NCBI GenBank assembly: GCA_964383365.1
Contig: CAYLHF010000021.1
Location: 1-46,323 of the forward strand
DNA length: 46,323 nt
Direction of reading: 5' to 3'
Origin: CAYLHF01 sp964383365
GTDB taxonomy: Bacteria; Bacteroidota; Rhodothermia; Rhodothermales; UBA10348
The notes beneath the pieces are model-generated. The model worked only from the letters and a program-made list of their open reading frames with translations, did not search any database and was not told the DNA's origin. Below, piece after piece: positions 1 through 8,510 of the stretch. The position numbers were made by a program, and so were the translations under genes. Each line of letters begins with the position of its first letter. Position 1 is the stretch's first letter.

Positions 1-606
1 ACGGGCACTGTCGGGCCGGGAGAAGGGCCAGTAGGCGGGGGTCATAGAGCCGGTCCGAGCTACGACCGGCAGAACGGTTAGCGGAGCGCTGAATCCCGGC
101 CCGAGTTCGCCAGAAAGAAGACCACGCCGCAGTTCATCGTACATCGGACGATTCGTGTCATCGACAATCGTCATGGAATCGCCCGGGATAGCGGCGTCAG
201 CTGAGACACCTTGTTCCGGTTCTTGCTGCTGCATTACGAGCAAGCCCGTCATCATGCCGAGAATCAGGACCATACTAACGGCTGACGTGAGCATGGCGGC
301 ATTAACCAGGCGAGAGGATACAAAGACGCTGGTGCGGGACTTGCGGTCGAGTTCGCCGGCGAGTCTGACGCGGAGCTGAGCCTGCATGCTGAGCGAGGCA
401 CAGCGACAATTCCCGTAGCGGCAGAGCATGTCGCGCGTCTCGCACAGACAGCGGGCGTGTGCCGCGAGTTCGGGATCGGTTTCCAGGTATTCTTCGAACG
501 CAGACCGAACAACGGGATCCATGGTGCCGTCTACATACTCGCAGAGCAGCTCATCGAGCGCATCGTCTACAAATTCCGGTTCTTCAGCGTAGTACCCTTG
601 TGGCAT
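1..606 (-). CDS. Probable membrane-bound anti-sigma factor (partial, C-terminus outside window)
   Basis: The frame is open for 202 codons from the ATG at 606 to the left edge without a stop, so the end of the gene lies outside the window. It starts 82 bp after the ECF sigma gene on the same strand, the usual place for a cognate anti-sigma factor. The N-terminal 70 residues are acidic and helical, then comes a cysteine cluster at H50, C53, C55, C62, C67 and C69. This recalls zinc-binding anti-sigma domains but does not match the classic H-x3-C-x2-C spacing. Residues about 101-125 form one hydrophobic membrane segment, followed by a segment presumably outside the cytoplasm. Expected role (inferred): hold the ECF sigma factor at the membrane until an envelope or redox signal releases it. 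The family call is by layout and context. Confidence 0.7.
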   Translation of the reverse strand, partial: MPQGYYAEEPEFVDDALDELLCEYVDGTMDPVVRSAFEEYLETDPELAAHARCLCETRDMLCRYGNCRCASLSMQAQLRVRLAGELDRKSRTSVFVSSRLVNAAMLTSAVSMVLILGMMTGLLVMQQQEPEQGVSADAAIPGDSMTIVDDTNRPMYDELRRGLLSGELGPGFSAPLTVLPVVARTGSMTPAYWPFSRPDSAR

Positions 607-688
607 AGGCGACGAGAAAAATGAATTCTCTTTTCGTCGACAACACCGCTAGAACACATATGTTCTCTAAAACTTTGATGCAGACTAT

Positions 689-1384
689 TTAGTCCTGCAT
701 CGGGACGTAGACTTCCTCGAGTAGCGCCTGAAGTTTGGTCCGACCGCGGTTGATCCTACTCTTGACCGTGCCCATCGGAAGGCCAGTGATTTCGGCGATC
801 TCCTCGTAGGCGAGCTGCTGCACATCGCGCAGTACGACGACTTCTCGAAACTCTTCCGGAATCTGCCCCAGGGCTTCCTGAATGAAGAAGTCCTGGATGG
901 TACTCTCGGTGTGCTTGTCGGGCGAGAACGTCTCGTCCGGGATTTCCACCTCGTACTCTTCGTCGTCCCGGTTGACCGATTGCAGGGAGTACAGACGACG
1001 ACGCTTGCGCTTGCGATATTCCGAACGGGCGAGATTTCCTGCGATCGTGTAGAGCCACGTCGAGTATTTCGCGATTCGACGATAGGAGTGCCGATTGCGG
1101 TAGACTCGCAAGAATGTCTCTTGCAAAAGATCTTCGCACTCCTTCATATCGCCGAGGAACCGATAGATATAGTTGGTGAGCGGATCCTTGTATCGACTCA
1201 CCAGAATATCGAATGCCTCGACGGTTCCCATCTGGAACTGTGACATCAGATCCTCATCACTCATCTGAACGAGCGCGTTGTAATGACGGTTATTCGGATT
1301 GAGGTTGCCCGTCAATCCGAGATCAGACGCCTTTACTTTCAGCGTTCGCTTCTTCAGAATCCCTGTATTATCCGTATTCGTCAT
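689..1384 (-). CDS. ECF-type RNA polymerase sigma factor (RpoE-like)
   Basis: 231 residues. After a 40-residue N-terminal extension, region 2 spans about residues 45-125 and includes AFDILVSRYKDPLTNYIYRF and the DLLQETFLRVYRN segment used for core binding and -10 recognition. A charged linker follows. Region 4 (about 170-225) holds the helix-turn-helix LAYEEIAEITGLPMGTVKSR, typical for -35 recognition. The protein would direct RNA polymerase to a small regulon, probably controlling its own operon. The next gene downstream encodes a likely membrane anti-sigma partner, which suggests control by sequestration. The extension before region 2 is longer than in the shortest ECF factors but common in Bacteroidota relatives. 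Confidence 0.93.
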   Translation of the reverse strand: MTNTDNTGILKKRTLKVKASDLGLTGNLNPNNRHYNALVQMSDEDLMSQFQMGTVEAFDILVSRYKDPLTNYIYRFLGDMKECEDLLQETFLRVYRNRHSYRRIAKYSTWLYTIAGNLARSEYRKRKRRRLYSLQSVNRDDEEYEVEIPDETFSPDKHTESTIQDFFIQEALGQIPEEFREVVVLRDVQQLAYEEIAEITGLPMGTVKSRINRGRTKLQALLEEVYVPMQD

Positions 1385-1446
1385 GCTAATCTATATGTAA
1401 GGCGCTTGTTCGCACGCCTTCTTATGCTACCTATCTTCCCGAATCG

Positions 1447-2490
1447 TTACGCAACACTCATGGCCGCCCGCTCCGGAGCGAGAATACGCCTGAGCATCAG
1501 GTCAAGAACCAGTTTTTCGCTCCGGGTAGAGCCCCCTTTCAACTCGAAATCTGCTGAAAGGAGCGCCTGAAAGCTTCGGTTCAATGACTTAACGTTATAC
1601 CGATGCAGACTGGCAAGATACTCTTTTATAAAGAACGGAGAAACCCCAACTCTTCGTGCCATCTCTTTTTCAGTCAGATGTTCACGCTGGCATCCTGTCA
1701 GGTGCCACAATTTCGAAAAGAACGATGCGAGGACAGAAACGATCATTGTGCACTCTCCTCGCGGGTTTGAAGACTGTTGCAACAATCGTTCCGCGATGCG
1801 GAGTGCGTCAAAATGGCGCATTTCGCCTACCGCACTCTGTAATTCGAATACATTGAACTCCCTCGTCTGCCCACTCGCCTGGACAACATCGTCCGCGGTG
1901 AGCAGCTCGCGTCCTCCGGCAAATGTCGCAAGTTTTTCGAGTTCGGATACCCCTCGCTTCAGGTCTGAACCCACGAAATCGGCCAGCATCTGAACAGCCC
2001 TGGGCTCCATTCGGTATCCGCGCTCCTGGGCAAGCCGTTTGATCCAGCCCCCAACCTGGTTGGCATACACCGACTTGAATTCGGTGGCGATTCCATGTTC
2101 ACGAATAGCCCGATACGGATGGCTGCTCATATTTGGCTTTCCGGCGCATACCAGAAAGACGATCGCTGTCGAATTTGGATTTTCGGCGTAGGAGACGAAT
2201 CGCTTGTTGTCCTTTATCCGATCGAAGTCCCGGATGATCACCACCCGTCGCGTGGCCATCATCGGAAATGCGGCACACGTTGACATTGCCGACTGGACAT
2301 CTATTTCAGCTCCGTATAATATATCCAGGTTGAAATCTTTCTCGCCCGGTCCGAGTGCGTTCGAGAGCAGCAATTCCTGAAGCGAATCAATGAAGAAGCG
2401 CTCTTCGCCGTAAACCAGATACAGCGGTTCAAAATTGCCATGCTTGAAAGCAGTGACAAGGTCTATGTATGTGAGTTTTTTCTTAGCCAA
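1447..2490 (-). CDS. holA: DNA polymerase III delta subunit
   Basis: 347 residues, the usual length for HolA. The N-terminal part contains LYLVYGEERFFIDSLQELLL and a following VVIIRDFDRI strand. This is the degenerate AAA+ fold of the clamp-loader wrench subunit, which lacks a functional Walker A. The middle has YRMEPRAVQMLADFVGSDL, matching the lid helices, and the C-terminus is the helical collar domain. Delta opens the beta sliding clamp so that the clamp loader can place it on primed DNA. It sits between an ECF sigma gene and an unidentified small gene on the same strand, about 60-70 bp from each, and is probably constitutively expressed. Confidence 0.93.
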   Translation of the reverse strand: MAKKKLTYIDLVTAFKHGNFEPLYLVYGEERFFIDSLQELLLSNALGPGEKDFNLDILYGAEIDVQSAMSTCAAFPMMATRRVVIIRDFDRIKDNKRFVSYAENPNSTAIVFLVCAGKPNMSSHPYRAIREHGIATEFKSVYANQVGGWIKRLAQERGYRMEPRAVQMLADFVGSDLKRGVSELEKLATFAGGRELLTADDVVQASGQTREFNVFELQSAVGEMRHFDALRIAERLLQQSSNPRGECTMIVSVLASFFSKLWHLTGCQREHLTEKEMARRVGVSPFFIKEYLASLHRYNVKSLNRSFQALLSADFELKGGSTRSEKLVLDLMLRRILAPERAAMSVA

Positions 2491-2560
2491 TGTCGTCGAA
2501 TGATCGAATCAATCTTGCCTGGAGTGTATGCAATCGGTCTGACAACCGCATGTCACACGA

Positions 2561-3088
2561 TCATCGTTTCGCCCCACCCGTTCGATTCACCGATAGCACC
2601 GTCCGCCTTTCGTGCACCATCTCCCCCAGTTTTCGTAGCCTCATGGCATCACGAAGCGTGCGCTCATAAAGCATTCCGTTCTGACTGTCCGCGAGCGCAT
2701 CTGATTCCAGAGAAGATCGCAACAGCGTGACGATCCTCCGGCGCGCGGCAGCAATCTCTCCCATCAGACTGATCGTGGATCCGTTTGGGAATGGATCCGG
2801 TCCCGAATGCTCGGCTTCGGCCCCATCCATAGACCTGGAGAACGGTTCTGAAACAGAATTATTGCCCCGATCTCCTTCTTCTGTAGTCTCTTTACCAATA
2901 AAATGCTTCCACTCATTCTCCTCCCGGAGCAGGTCGACGTATACTTCTCGCAATGATTCTCCCTTGTCATGCGATCTGGAAAGAAACACGTCTTCGCTTA
3001 CCGCCTGAAGACGTTCGGCCTGGGCGTCAATTTCGTCAGCGAACCAATCGAGTTGGTCCAGCAGCGCTTCCCGGTTCCTGTTCTCCAT
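2561..3088 (-). CDS. Hypothetical helical protein
   Basis: 175 residues, with no family I recognise. It is rich in Glu, Arg and Leu and looks mostly helical. The first 70 residues (containing LLDQLDWFADEIDAQAERLQ) form an amphipathic two-helix stretch, followed by a polar, Ser/Pro-rich linker at about 70-110. A second helical part at 110-160 includes GEIAAARRRIVTLLRSSLE. There is no signal peptide or membrane segment. The layout vaguely resembles a helical-bundle (DinB-like) protein, but no metal-binding triad is evident. It lies between nuoI and holA on the same strand. The even spacing and sustained open frame make it a likely real gene; function is unknown. Confidence 0.6.
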   Translation of the reverse strand: MENRNREALLDQLDWFADEIDAQAERLQAVSEDVFLSRSHDKGESLREVYVDLLREENEWKHFIGKETTEEGDRGNNSVSEPFSRSMDGAEAEHSGPDPFPNGSTISLMGEIAAARRRIVTLLRSSLESDALADSQNGMLYERTLRDAMRLRKLGEMVHERRTVLSVNRTGGAKR

Positions 3089-3118
3089 ACGGCTCCTTCC
3101 GCCACTCGACTAACGAAT

Positions 3119-3724
3119 TTACCCTTCGGACAACGAGGCCAGAAAACCCGTGTCGCGGAGCGAATGGTGGTTGTTGCTACGCTGATAATCCCAATCAGAG
3201 CCGAACTGGGGATTACGATTGGCGGCCAGAAAAGAGAGTCTGTCGGTGAGTCTTTCTTTGGGTGTGAGCAGGCGATCCATTTCGAAAATCGCCTCATCCC
3301 GGCTCTGGAAGGTCATATCATATTCCTTCGACATGACGATGGCCTCCTCCGGACACACTTCCTCACAGAATCCGCAGTAAATACAGCGGAGCATGTTGAT
3401 CTCGAACCACTCGGGTTCGCGCTCTTTCGGACCATCAATTTCGTGGGCCTGCATCGAAATCGCCATGGGAGGACACGCACGAGCGCAGAGATTGCACGAC
3501 ACGCATCGCGGTTTTCCGTTTTCTTCGACCAGAACGGGGCGCCCCCTGTAGGCATCCGGCGGATACCACTGTTCTTCGGGATACTGAAGGGTGTACTGTG
3601 GCTCTTTCCAGATCTTACTGGCAGACCATCCCAGTCCTTTGAGAACTTCAGGGAGATAGATTCGCTCCCAGAAATTGAACGTTCGTTCGTTTTCGGGGGC
3701 TGTATTTACCGGTACTCCTGGCAT
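3119..3724 (-). CDS. nuoI: NADH-quinone oxidoreductase subunit I (2x[4Fe-4S] ferredoxin subunit)
   Basis: 201 residues. Two ferredoxin motifs are plain: CVSCNLCARACPPMAI at about residue 74 and CIYCGFCEEVCPEEAI at about residue 113. Each has C-x2-C-x2-C-x3-C-P, and together they ligate clusters N6a and N6b of complex I. The spacing between them, with the EWFEINMLR stretch preceding the second, is that of NuoI rather than of a free ferredoxin. The N-terminal region (WERIYLPEVLKGLGWSASKI) is the amphipathic membrane-facing part. NuoI passes electrons from the peripheral arm towards quinone. No other complex I gene lies in the window. The C-terminal 30 residues are polar and variable. Confidence 0.88.
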   Translation of the reverse strand: MPGVPVNTAPENERTFNFWERIYLPEVLKGLGWSASKIWKEPQYTLQYPEEQWYPPDAYRGRPVLVEENGKPRCVSCNLCARACPPMAISMQAHEIDGPKEREPEWFEINMLRCIYCGFCEEVCPEEAIVMSKEYDMTFQSRDEAIFEMDRLLTPKERLTDRLSFLAANRNPQFGSDWDYQRSNNHHSLRDTGFLASLSEG

Positions 3725-3804
3725 GGTTTACAATCGATTGTCGATGGAGACGGAAAGATAGGAACTCGTCGGCTGACCCACAGCGTGAAAGATATTCTTC
3801 GCAA

Positions 3805-5106
3805 CTATTTCTGTTTGAATACCAGCGTCAAGGGTACTCCTTCAAACCCGAAATGCTCTCTCAGTTTGTTTTCGAGGTAGCGTCGGTAGGGTTCTTTGAC
3901 CCCCTGCGGGAAGTTGCAGAAGAAGTTAAACACGGGCGGGGCCTGACGAACCTGCGTCATGTACTTGATTCGGATCCGATTCCCCCGGTAGAGCTCCGGA
4001 TGATGCCTCTCGATAGCCGGTAGCAACTTGTCATTCAGCGCGCTGGTGGTGACGCGAATGTGTCGGTTCTTTTCGATCTCAAGCGTCATCTCCAGCACGC
4101 GATGGATGCGCTGTTTCGTCTCGGCGGACAGCGTCAGTACCGGGACGTATTCCAGGGTCTTCAGTCGGCCCTTGATGGTTCGCTCAAAATCGCGGACCGT
4201 GTGGGTCTCTTTCTCGATCAGGTCCCACTTGTTAATACCGATCATCAGTCCCTTCTTGAGCTCTTCGGCCCGTTTCAGCACCTTGATGTCCTGCGACTGC
4301 AGGCCTTCGGTCGCGTCGATGAGCATGATCGCCACGTCGCACGTCTCGATTGCCCGTTCGGTCCTCAGGTGGGCATAGAATTCGACGTTTTCGGTGATCC
4401 TCGACCGGCGGCGCAGTCCGGCCGTATCGACGAGAACAATCTCCTGTCCATGGAATTTGACGACCGAGTCGATGGCGTCTCGCGTAGTTCCACTGATTTC
4501 TGTCACGATCGATCGCTCCTGACCGAGCAGGGCATTCGTAAGAGACGACTTTCCGACGTTGGGCCGACCGATAATCGCAATTCTGAATCGGTCATCCTCC
4601 TTCTCGTCAACCTCTTCGGGGAAAGAGGCGACGACTGCATCGAGTAGATCTCCCGTCCCCATGCCGTTGATCGAACTTACCGCGAACAGTTCTCCGATTC
4701 CGAGTTGATAGAATTCCGACGCGGCCCATCGCCGTTCATCGTTGTCGGCCTTGTTGGCCATCGTGAAGACGGGCTTGTCGGTACGCCTGAGCAGCGCAGC
4801 CATTTCCTCATCCAGATCTGTGATACCGGTCGTTACGTCTACAACAAGGATGAGCACATCGGCTTCCTCAATTGCCAGGTACACCTGCTCCCTGATCGCC
4901 GCCTCAAATCGATCGGCCGAATTCTGAACAAAGCCTCCGGTGTCGACGATCTTGAACGATTTGCCGTTCCACTCGGCCGTACCGTAGACGCGATCACGCG
5001 TCACACCCGACATGTCATCGACGATGGAAAGACGATTTTCCGTCAGGCGGTTAAAGAGGGTGGATTTCCCAACGTTGGGACGACCCAGTATGGCTACGAG
5101 CGGCAT
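3805..5106 (-). CDS. der: Ribosome-associated GTPase Der (EngA)
   Basis: 433 residues, standard for Der. There are two tandem Ras-like G domains. The first has GRPNVGKSTLFN at residue 8, DTGGF and the NKAD motif at about 116. The second has GRPNVGKSSLTN at about 180, DTAGLR and NKWD at about 290. The C-terminal KH-like domain carries IRIKYMTQVRQAPPVFNFFC. Der is an essential GTPase for maturation of the 50S ribosomal subunit, and the tandem G-domain plus KH layout is unique to it. The gene stands alone among functionally unrelated neighbours, 30 bp after the EcsC-family gene on the same strand. Confidence 0.97.
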   Translation of the reverse strand: MPLVAILGRPNVGKSTLFNRLTENRLSIVDDMSGVTRDRVYGTAEWNGKSFKIVDTGGFVQNSADRFEAAIREQVYLAIEEADVLILVVDVTTGITDLDEEMAALLRRTDKPVFTMANKADNDERRWAASEFYQLGIGELFAVSSINGMGTGDLLDAVVASFPEEVDEKEDDRFRIAIIGRPNVGKSSLTNALLGQERSIVTEISGTTRDAIDSVVKFHGQEIVLVDTAGLRRRSRITENVEFYAHLRTERAIETCDVAIMLIDATEGLQSQDIKVLKRAEELKKGLMIGINKWDLIEKETHTVRDFERTIKGRLKTLEYVPVLTLSAETKQRIHRVLEMTLEIEKNRHIRVTTSALNDKLLPAIERHHPELYRGNRIRIKYMTQVRQAPPVFNFFCNFPQGVKEPYRRYLENKLREHFGFEGVPLTLVFKQK

Positions 5107-5136
5107 GTGAAACGGGGTTCTCCGGAGAGAATAACT

Positions 5137-5952
5137 CTAAAGGCGTTCTTTCCGCTCAATGTACAGCGCCCGAAACAGCATAAATGCCGTCTCGGCGGTT
5201 TCTGTAGTGAACCAATAGTTAATTCCGGCTCCGATTGCTGCTCCGGCGATCGGAATAGCCTGGGCTATCTTTCGTCCGACGATGTTCTTCGCTATTTCCC
5301 GGGGCAGATGTCGATTTTGATCTCGAAATGTACCACTGACTCTGCCGCGGTAATTCATGTCGCCGGCGAGGGCGGCCGCAGCAACTGAAATTTCCCGTAG
5401 AGCCTCGTTCTTGGCTTCGCGGTTGCCCGAGGCTGCAACATTAAAAATGGACAGCACTACGGGAGAATAGTCGGGCCCGTCCATCGGGAATCCATAGGAG
5501 GCTCCAATCTGCTGGATGAGCCGCAGGTTGATCGCGAACAACAGAGGAATGTCTGCGGCGATCAGAACGGCACCGCCGAGTCCCGTCCCCCCTCCTTCTA
5601 CAGCGGCCAGGATGGCATTCTCACTGAAACAACTCTTGGCCAGGGCATCGAGCGATTCAAGGGTTGATCCCCGTAGATCTTCCGGAGAGTCGACCTCAAT
5701 ACCCATCTCACGAGCTCTGGGTAAGAGATCCCCCGCGTCATACGTCCATTTGGATGCGTCATTGAGAAACGAAAGAAACTGCGATATAGCTGCGTCCGCC
5801 TGGTCGATCAGCTCTGGAGATACCACCTGACGCACTACCCAATCCATGGGTTGCATCGCCCAGTTGAATGCCTGAGCGACTATGGAGGTATCTCCGTGCT
5901 GCCAGGATTCTATTTCTCGCTGAACATCGCGTTCGTAGGAAGAAAGCCGCAT
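5137..5952 (-). CDS. EcsC family protein
   Basis: 271 residues. The centre contains GGGTGLGGAVLIAADIPLLF and INLRLIQQIGASYGFP, which match the conserved core of the EcsC family: a glycine-rich hydrophobic patch followed by the LR.I.QIa..YGf helix. A second hydrophobic, glycine- and alanine-rich stretch, AIPIAGAAIGAGINYWFT, lies near residue 240 and may contact membrane. In Bacillus EcsC is encoded with an ABC exporter, but the family's biochemical role is unsettled and no transporter is adjacent here. The family call is based on recognisable core motifs; function is not assigned. Confidence 0.75.
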   Translation of the reverse strand: MRLSSYERDVQREIESWQHGDTSIVAQAFNWAMQPMDWVVRQVVSPELIDQADAAISQFLSFLNDASKWTYDAGDLLPRAREMGIEVDSPEDLRGSTLESLDALAKSCFSENAILAAVEGGGTGLGGAVLIAADIPLLFAINLRLIQQIGASYGFPMDGPDYSPVVLSIFNVAASGNREAKNEALREISVAAAALAGDMNYRGRVSGTFRDQNRHLPREIAKNIVGRKIAQAIPIAGAAIGAGINYWFTTETAETAFMLFRALYIERKERL

Positions 5953-6044
5953 GGTGTGCGCTGTAGGAGTTGAATGTCACCGTTTCCAGTACGGATTTAT
6001 CCCAATATAGTTTGGTAGACTGGAAAAACGTGTGCTCCGGGGAC

Positions 6045-7520
6045 CTACTGCATCAGGTCGAATTTCTTGAGCAGGCGATACATCGTCGCCCGACCGATAC
6101 CCAACTCTACCGCCGCCCTATCCACATTGTTGTCGCAAAGCCTGTAGGCACGCTCAACCGCCCTGTGCTTCAGATCCTCCAGCGACACGATGCCCGACTC
6201 ACTATTGTCTACGGCCATTTCCGTAAACAACTTGTCACTACCAACGGCGGTTTTACTGGTTGTACGTGCCGTGGGTTGCGTCGGAGAGAAACTTGTCTCT
6301 GCGGCCTCGGCAAGAGTCATTCGGTCTGACCATGGAGAAATAGGATTACCGCCGGCTATCATGAGGTCTGCGGCCTGTACATCATCCGTATCAGACAGGA
6401 GTATCGCTCGTTCGATGGCGCTCTTGAGTTCGCGGACGTTGCCCGGCCATGTATAACTCGTTATCGCACGGCGCACATCGGAGCCGAGTCGCTTGGACTT
6501 GAATTCGGTGTGAGACTGGATGTACTCCCGGAAAAAGTGATTGGCCAGAAGCAGAACATCCTGTCCCCGCTCGCGGAGCGGAGGCATGGGAACGGGAAAT
6601 TGGAACAGACGATAGTACAGATCCTCGCGAAACTTTCCGTCCCGGATCATTCGAATGACGTCCTGATTTGTCGCCGAAATGACGCGCGCATCGAATTGAA
6701 TCGTGTCGTTTCCACCGACTCGCTGACATTCTCCCTCCTGAAGCGCCCTAAGCAGTTTTGCCTGCAGATCAAGATCAAGCTCGCCGATTTCATCGAGAAA
6801 AATGGTCCCCCCATCTGCCTGTTCGAATCGTCCGATCTTCCGGGCGTGGGCCCCTGTGAAAGAGCCTTTCTCGTGTCCAAAAAATTCGCTTTCCATCAGA
6901 TCGCGAGGAATCGCCGCGCAATTCACGACGACAAACTTCCCGCGTTTACGCGATGAATTGTAATGAATCGCCTTGGCTACCAGTTCTTTGCCGGTGCCAC
7001 TTTCACCCTGTATCGCCACCGTCAGATCTCCTCGAACGGCCTTCTGAACCATACGATAGACTTGCTGCATCGCGGTACTTTCACCGACGAGTCCTTTCAG
7101 GCTATACTTCTGAGCTACTTCAGATCGGAGCGTATCCACCTCGCGCTCCAGAGAAACTTTTTCGAGGACGTTTCTGACGATGGCATCGAGCTTTACCAAA
7201 TCGTCCTGCCCTTTCGTGATGTAATCATAGGCGCCGACACGCATGGCTTCGACGGCGGTGTCGATGACGCCCTGGGCTGAAACCATGATCACGGGTACTT
7301 CCGGGGTCTGAGCAACGACCTGTCTGAGTACTTCTATTCCATCTACACCCGGCATCATAATGTCGAGTAGAATCAGATCCGGTTTCTCACTCAGGCCCTT
7401 CAGAACCTCTTCGCCACTGTGAAAGACCTTCACGCTGTAGTTCGCATTCTTGTCCAGCCTATAGCTGAGCATCCGGGCATAATGCCTGTCGTCGTCGACG
7501 ACGAAAATGCGATAATTCAT
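6045..7520 (-). CDS. Sigma-54-dependent response regulator, NtrC type
   Basis: 491 residues in three domains. A receiver domain (1-120) has the DDD acidic pocket near residue 9, the phospho-acceptor aspartate in LILLDIMMPGVDG, and a conserved Lys in YDYITKGQDD. An AAA+ domain (about 145-380) contains the Walker A GESGTGKE, the sigma-54-contact loop GSFTGA (usual form GAFTGA), Walker B GGTIFLDEIGEL and the arginine-finger region. A C-terminal Fis-type helix-turn-helix has VDRAAVELGIGRATMYRLLK. It should activate sigma-54 promoters when phosphorylated. No sensor kinase or rpoN is nearby, so its partner and targets are unknown. The Ser in place of Ala in the GAFTGA loop is tolerated in many family members. 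Confidence 0.95.
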   Translation of the reverse strand: MNYRIFVVDDDRHYARMLSYRLDKNANYSVKVFHSGEEVLKGLSEKPDLILLDIMMPGVDGIEVLRQVVAQTPEVPVIMVSAQGVIDTAVEAMRVGAYDYITKGQDDLVKLDAIVRNVLEKVSLEREVDTLRSEVAQKYSLKGLVGESTAMQQVYRMVQKAVRGDLTVAIQGESGTGKELVAKAIHYNSSRKRGKFVVVNCAAIPRDLMESEFFGHEKGSFTGAHARKIGRFEQADGGTIFLDEIGELDLDLQAKLLRALQEGECQRVGGNDTIQFDARVISATNQDVIRMIRDGKFREDLYYRLFQFPVPMPPLRERGQDVLLLANHFFREYIQSHTEFKSKRLGSDVRRAITSYTWPGNVRELKSAIERAILLSDTDDVQAADLMIAGGNPISPWSDRMTLAEAAETSFSPTQPTARTTSKTAVGSDKLFTEMAVDNSESGIVSLEDLKHRAVERAYRLCDNNVDRAAVELGIGRATMYRLLKKFDLMQ

Positions 7521-7655
7521 AACCGTGTGCGCTTATTTCTACAGGGACTCTACTAATGAAGTAGGACATCACGCCTTGAGACGAGACGGCTACCAACGCT
7601 GTTATCGGGCGATGAAGCACATTCTTAAGGGATTCAGGACTCCCTCAAGCGTCCT

Positions 7656-8471
7656 TTACAGTAGAATCAGACCGACGATCCCGAGCGCGAAACAATAGAT
7701 GGCAAACCAGTGAAGCTTGCCCTGCCGAACGAAGTGAAGAACGGTTCGGATCGCCACGATGCCAGAAATAAAAGCTACCAGGGTACCAAACAGTACGGGC
7801 CCCCACGCGAGCGGAGCATGAGTCTGGAAGACGGAAACCGTTTTGAGAAGAGCCCCCCCGACAACGACCGGTAACAACATCAGAAACGAAAAATCAGCAG
7901 CCTTTCCAGGTTCGACATCCTGATAGAGTGCCGTACAAATGGTTGCCCCGGATCGGGAGATACCCGGGATCATTGCCAGCGCCTGGCCAATACCAATCAG
8001 GATGACCCGCCGAAGAGTCAATCTCCCTGACGGATGTCTCTTCAGGAGGGTGAGCGTGAGGAGTATTCCGGTCACGAGTAGCATACCTGCTGCAATACGC
8101 GGGTTCGAAAATGCCTCCTCCAACTGGCTCCCCCAGACCGCGTACGCTGCCCCCGCCGGTATCATGCTGACGAGAATGAAGACGGATGTCCTGAACGGAG
8201 AGTCAGTCTTGTACTGAGTCGACCATTCTGACGGTCGGGCCAGGGTGCGAAAGAAGCCCAGGGTGAGTTTCGCCAGTTCGACCCGGTAGACGACCACGAT
8301 ACTCAGCACGGTTCCGAGATGTAGCATAATATCGAAGACGAGGCCGGACCCGGGGTCTGTCCCTATGCCCAGAAGATGCTTCCCGAGTACCAGATGGCCG
8401 GATGACGACACCGGAAGAAATTCAGTCAAGCCCTGTAGAAGTCCGAGAATGAAAGCCTCAAGCCACGTCAT
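7656..8471 (-). CDS. uppP: Undecaprenyl-diphosphate phosphatase
   Basis: 271 residues, the usual length for BacA/UppP. The two catalytic signatures are present: the glutamate/serine-rich motif LTEFLPVSSSGHLVL near the N-terminus and PGISRSGATI at about residue 170. Roughly eight hydrophobic segments predict an integral inner-membrane protein. The enzyme removes one phosphate from undecaprenyl diphosphate, recycling the lipid carrier for peptidoglycan and O-antigen. High-copy uppP is associated with bacitracin tolerance. The gene follows the NFACT gene by 39 bp on the same strand and may be co-transcribed with it. Confidence 0.96.
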   Translation of the reverse strand: MTWLEAFILGLLQGLTEFLPVSSSGHLVLGKHLLGIGTDPGSGLVFDIMLHLGTVLSIVVVYRVELAKLTLGFFRTLARPSEWSTQYKTDSPFRTSVFILVSMIPAGAAYAVWGSQLEEAFSNPRIAAGMLLVTGILLTLTLLKRHPSGRLTLRRVILIGIGQALAMIPGISRSGATICTALYQDVEPGKAADFSFLMLLPVVVGGALLKTVSVFQTHAPLAWGPVLFGTLVAFISGIVAIRTVLHFVRQGKLHWFAIYCFALGIVGLILL

Positions 8472-8510
8472 GGAGTGCCGGATATCGAGTGGAGAACAGA
8501 AGCGCCGAAG

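Noticed and set aside
2969..3880. 303-codon open frame on the plus strand opposite nuoI
   Set aside because: It lies wholly across nuoI and the end of der on the other strand, has no recognisable motif, and the opposite reading has two clear ferredoxin motifs.
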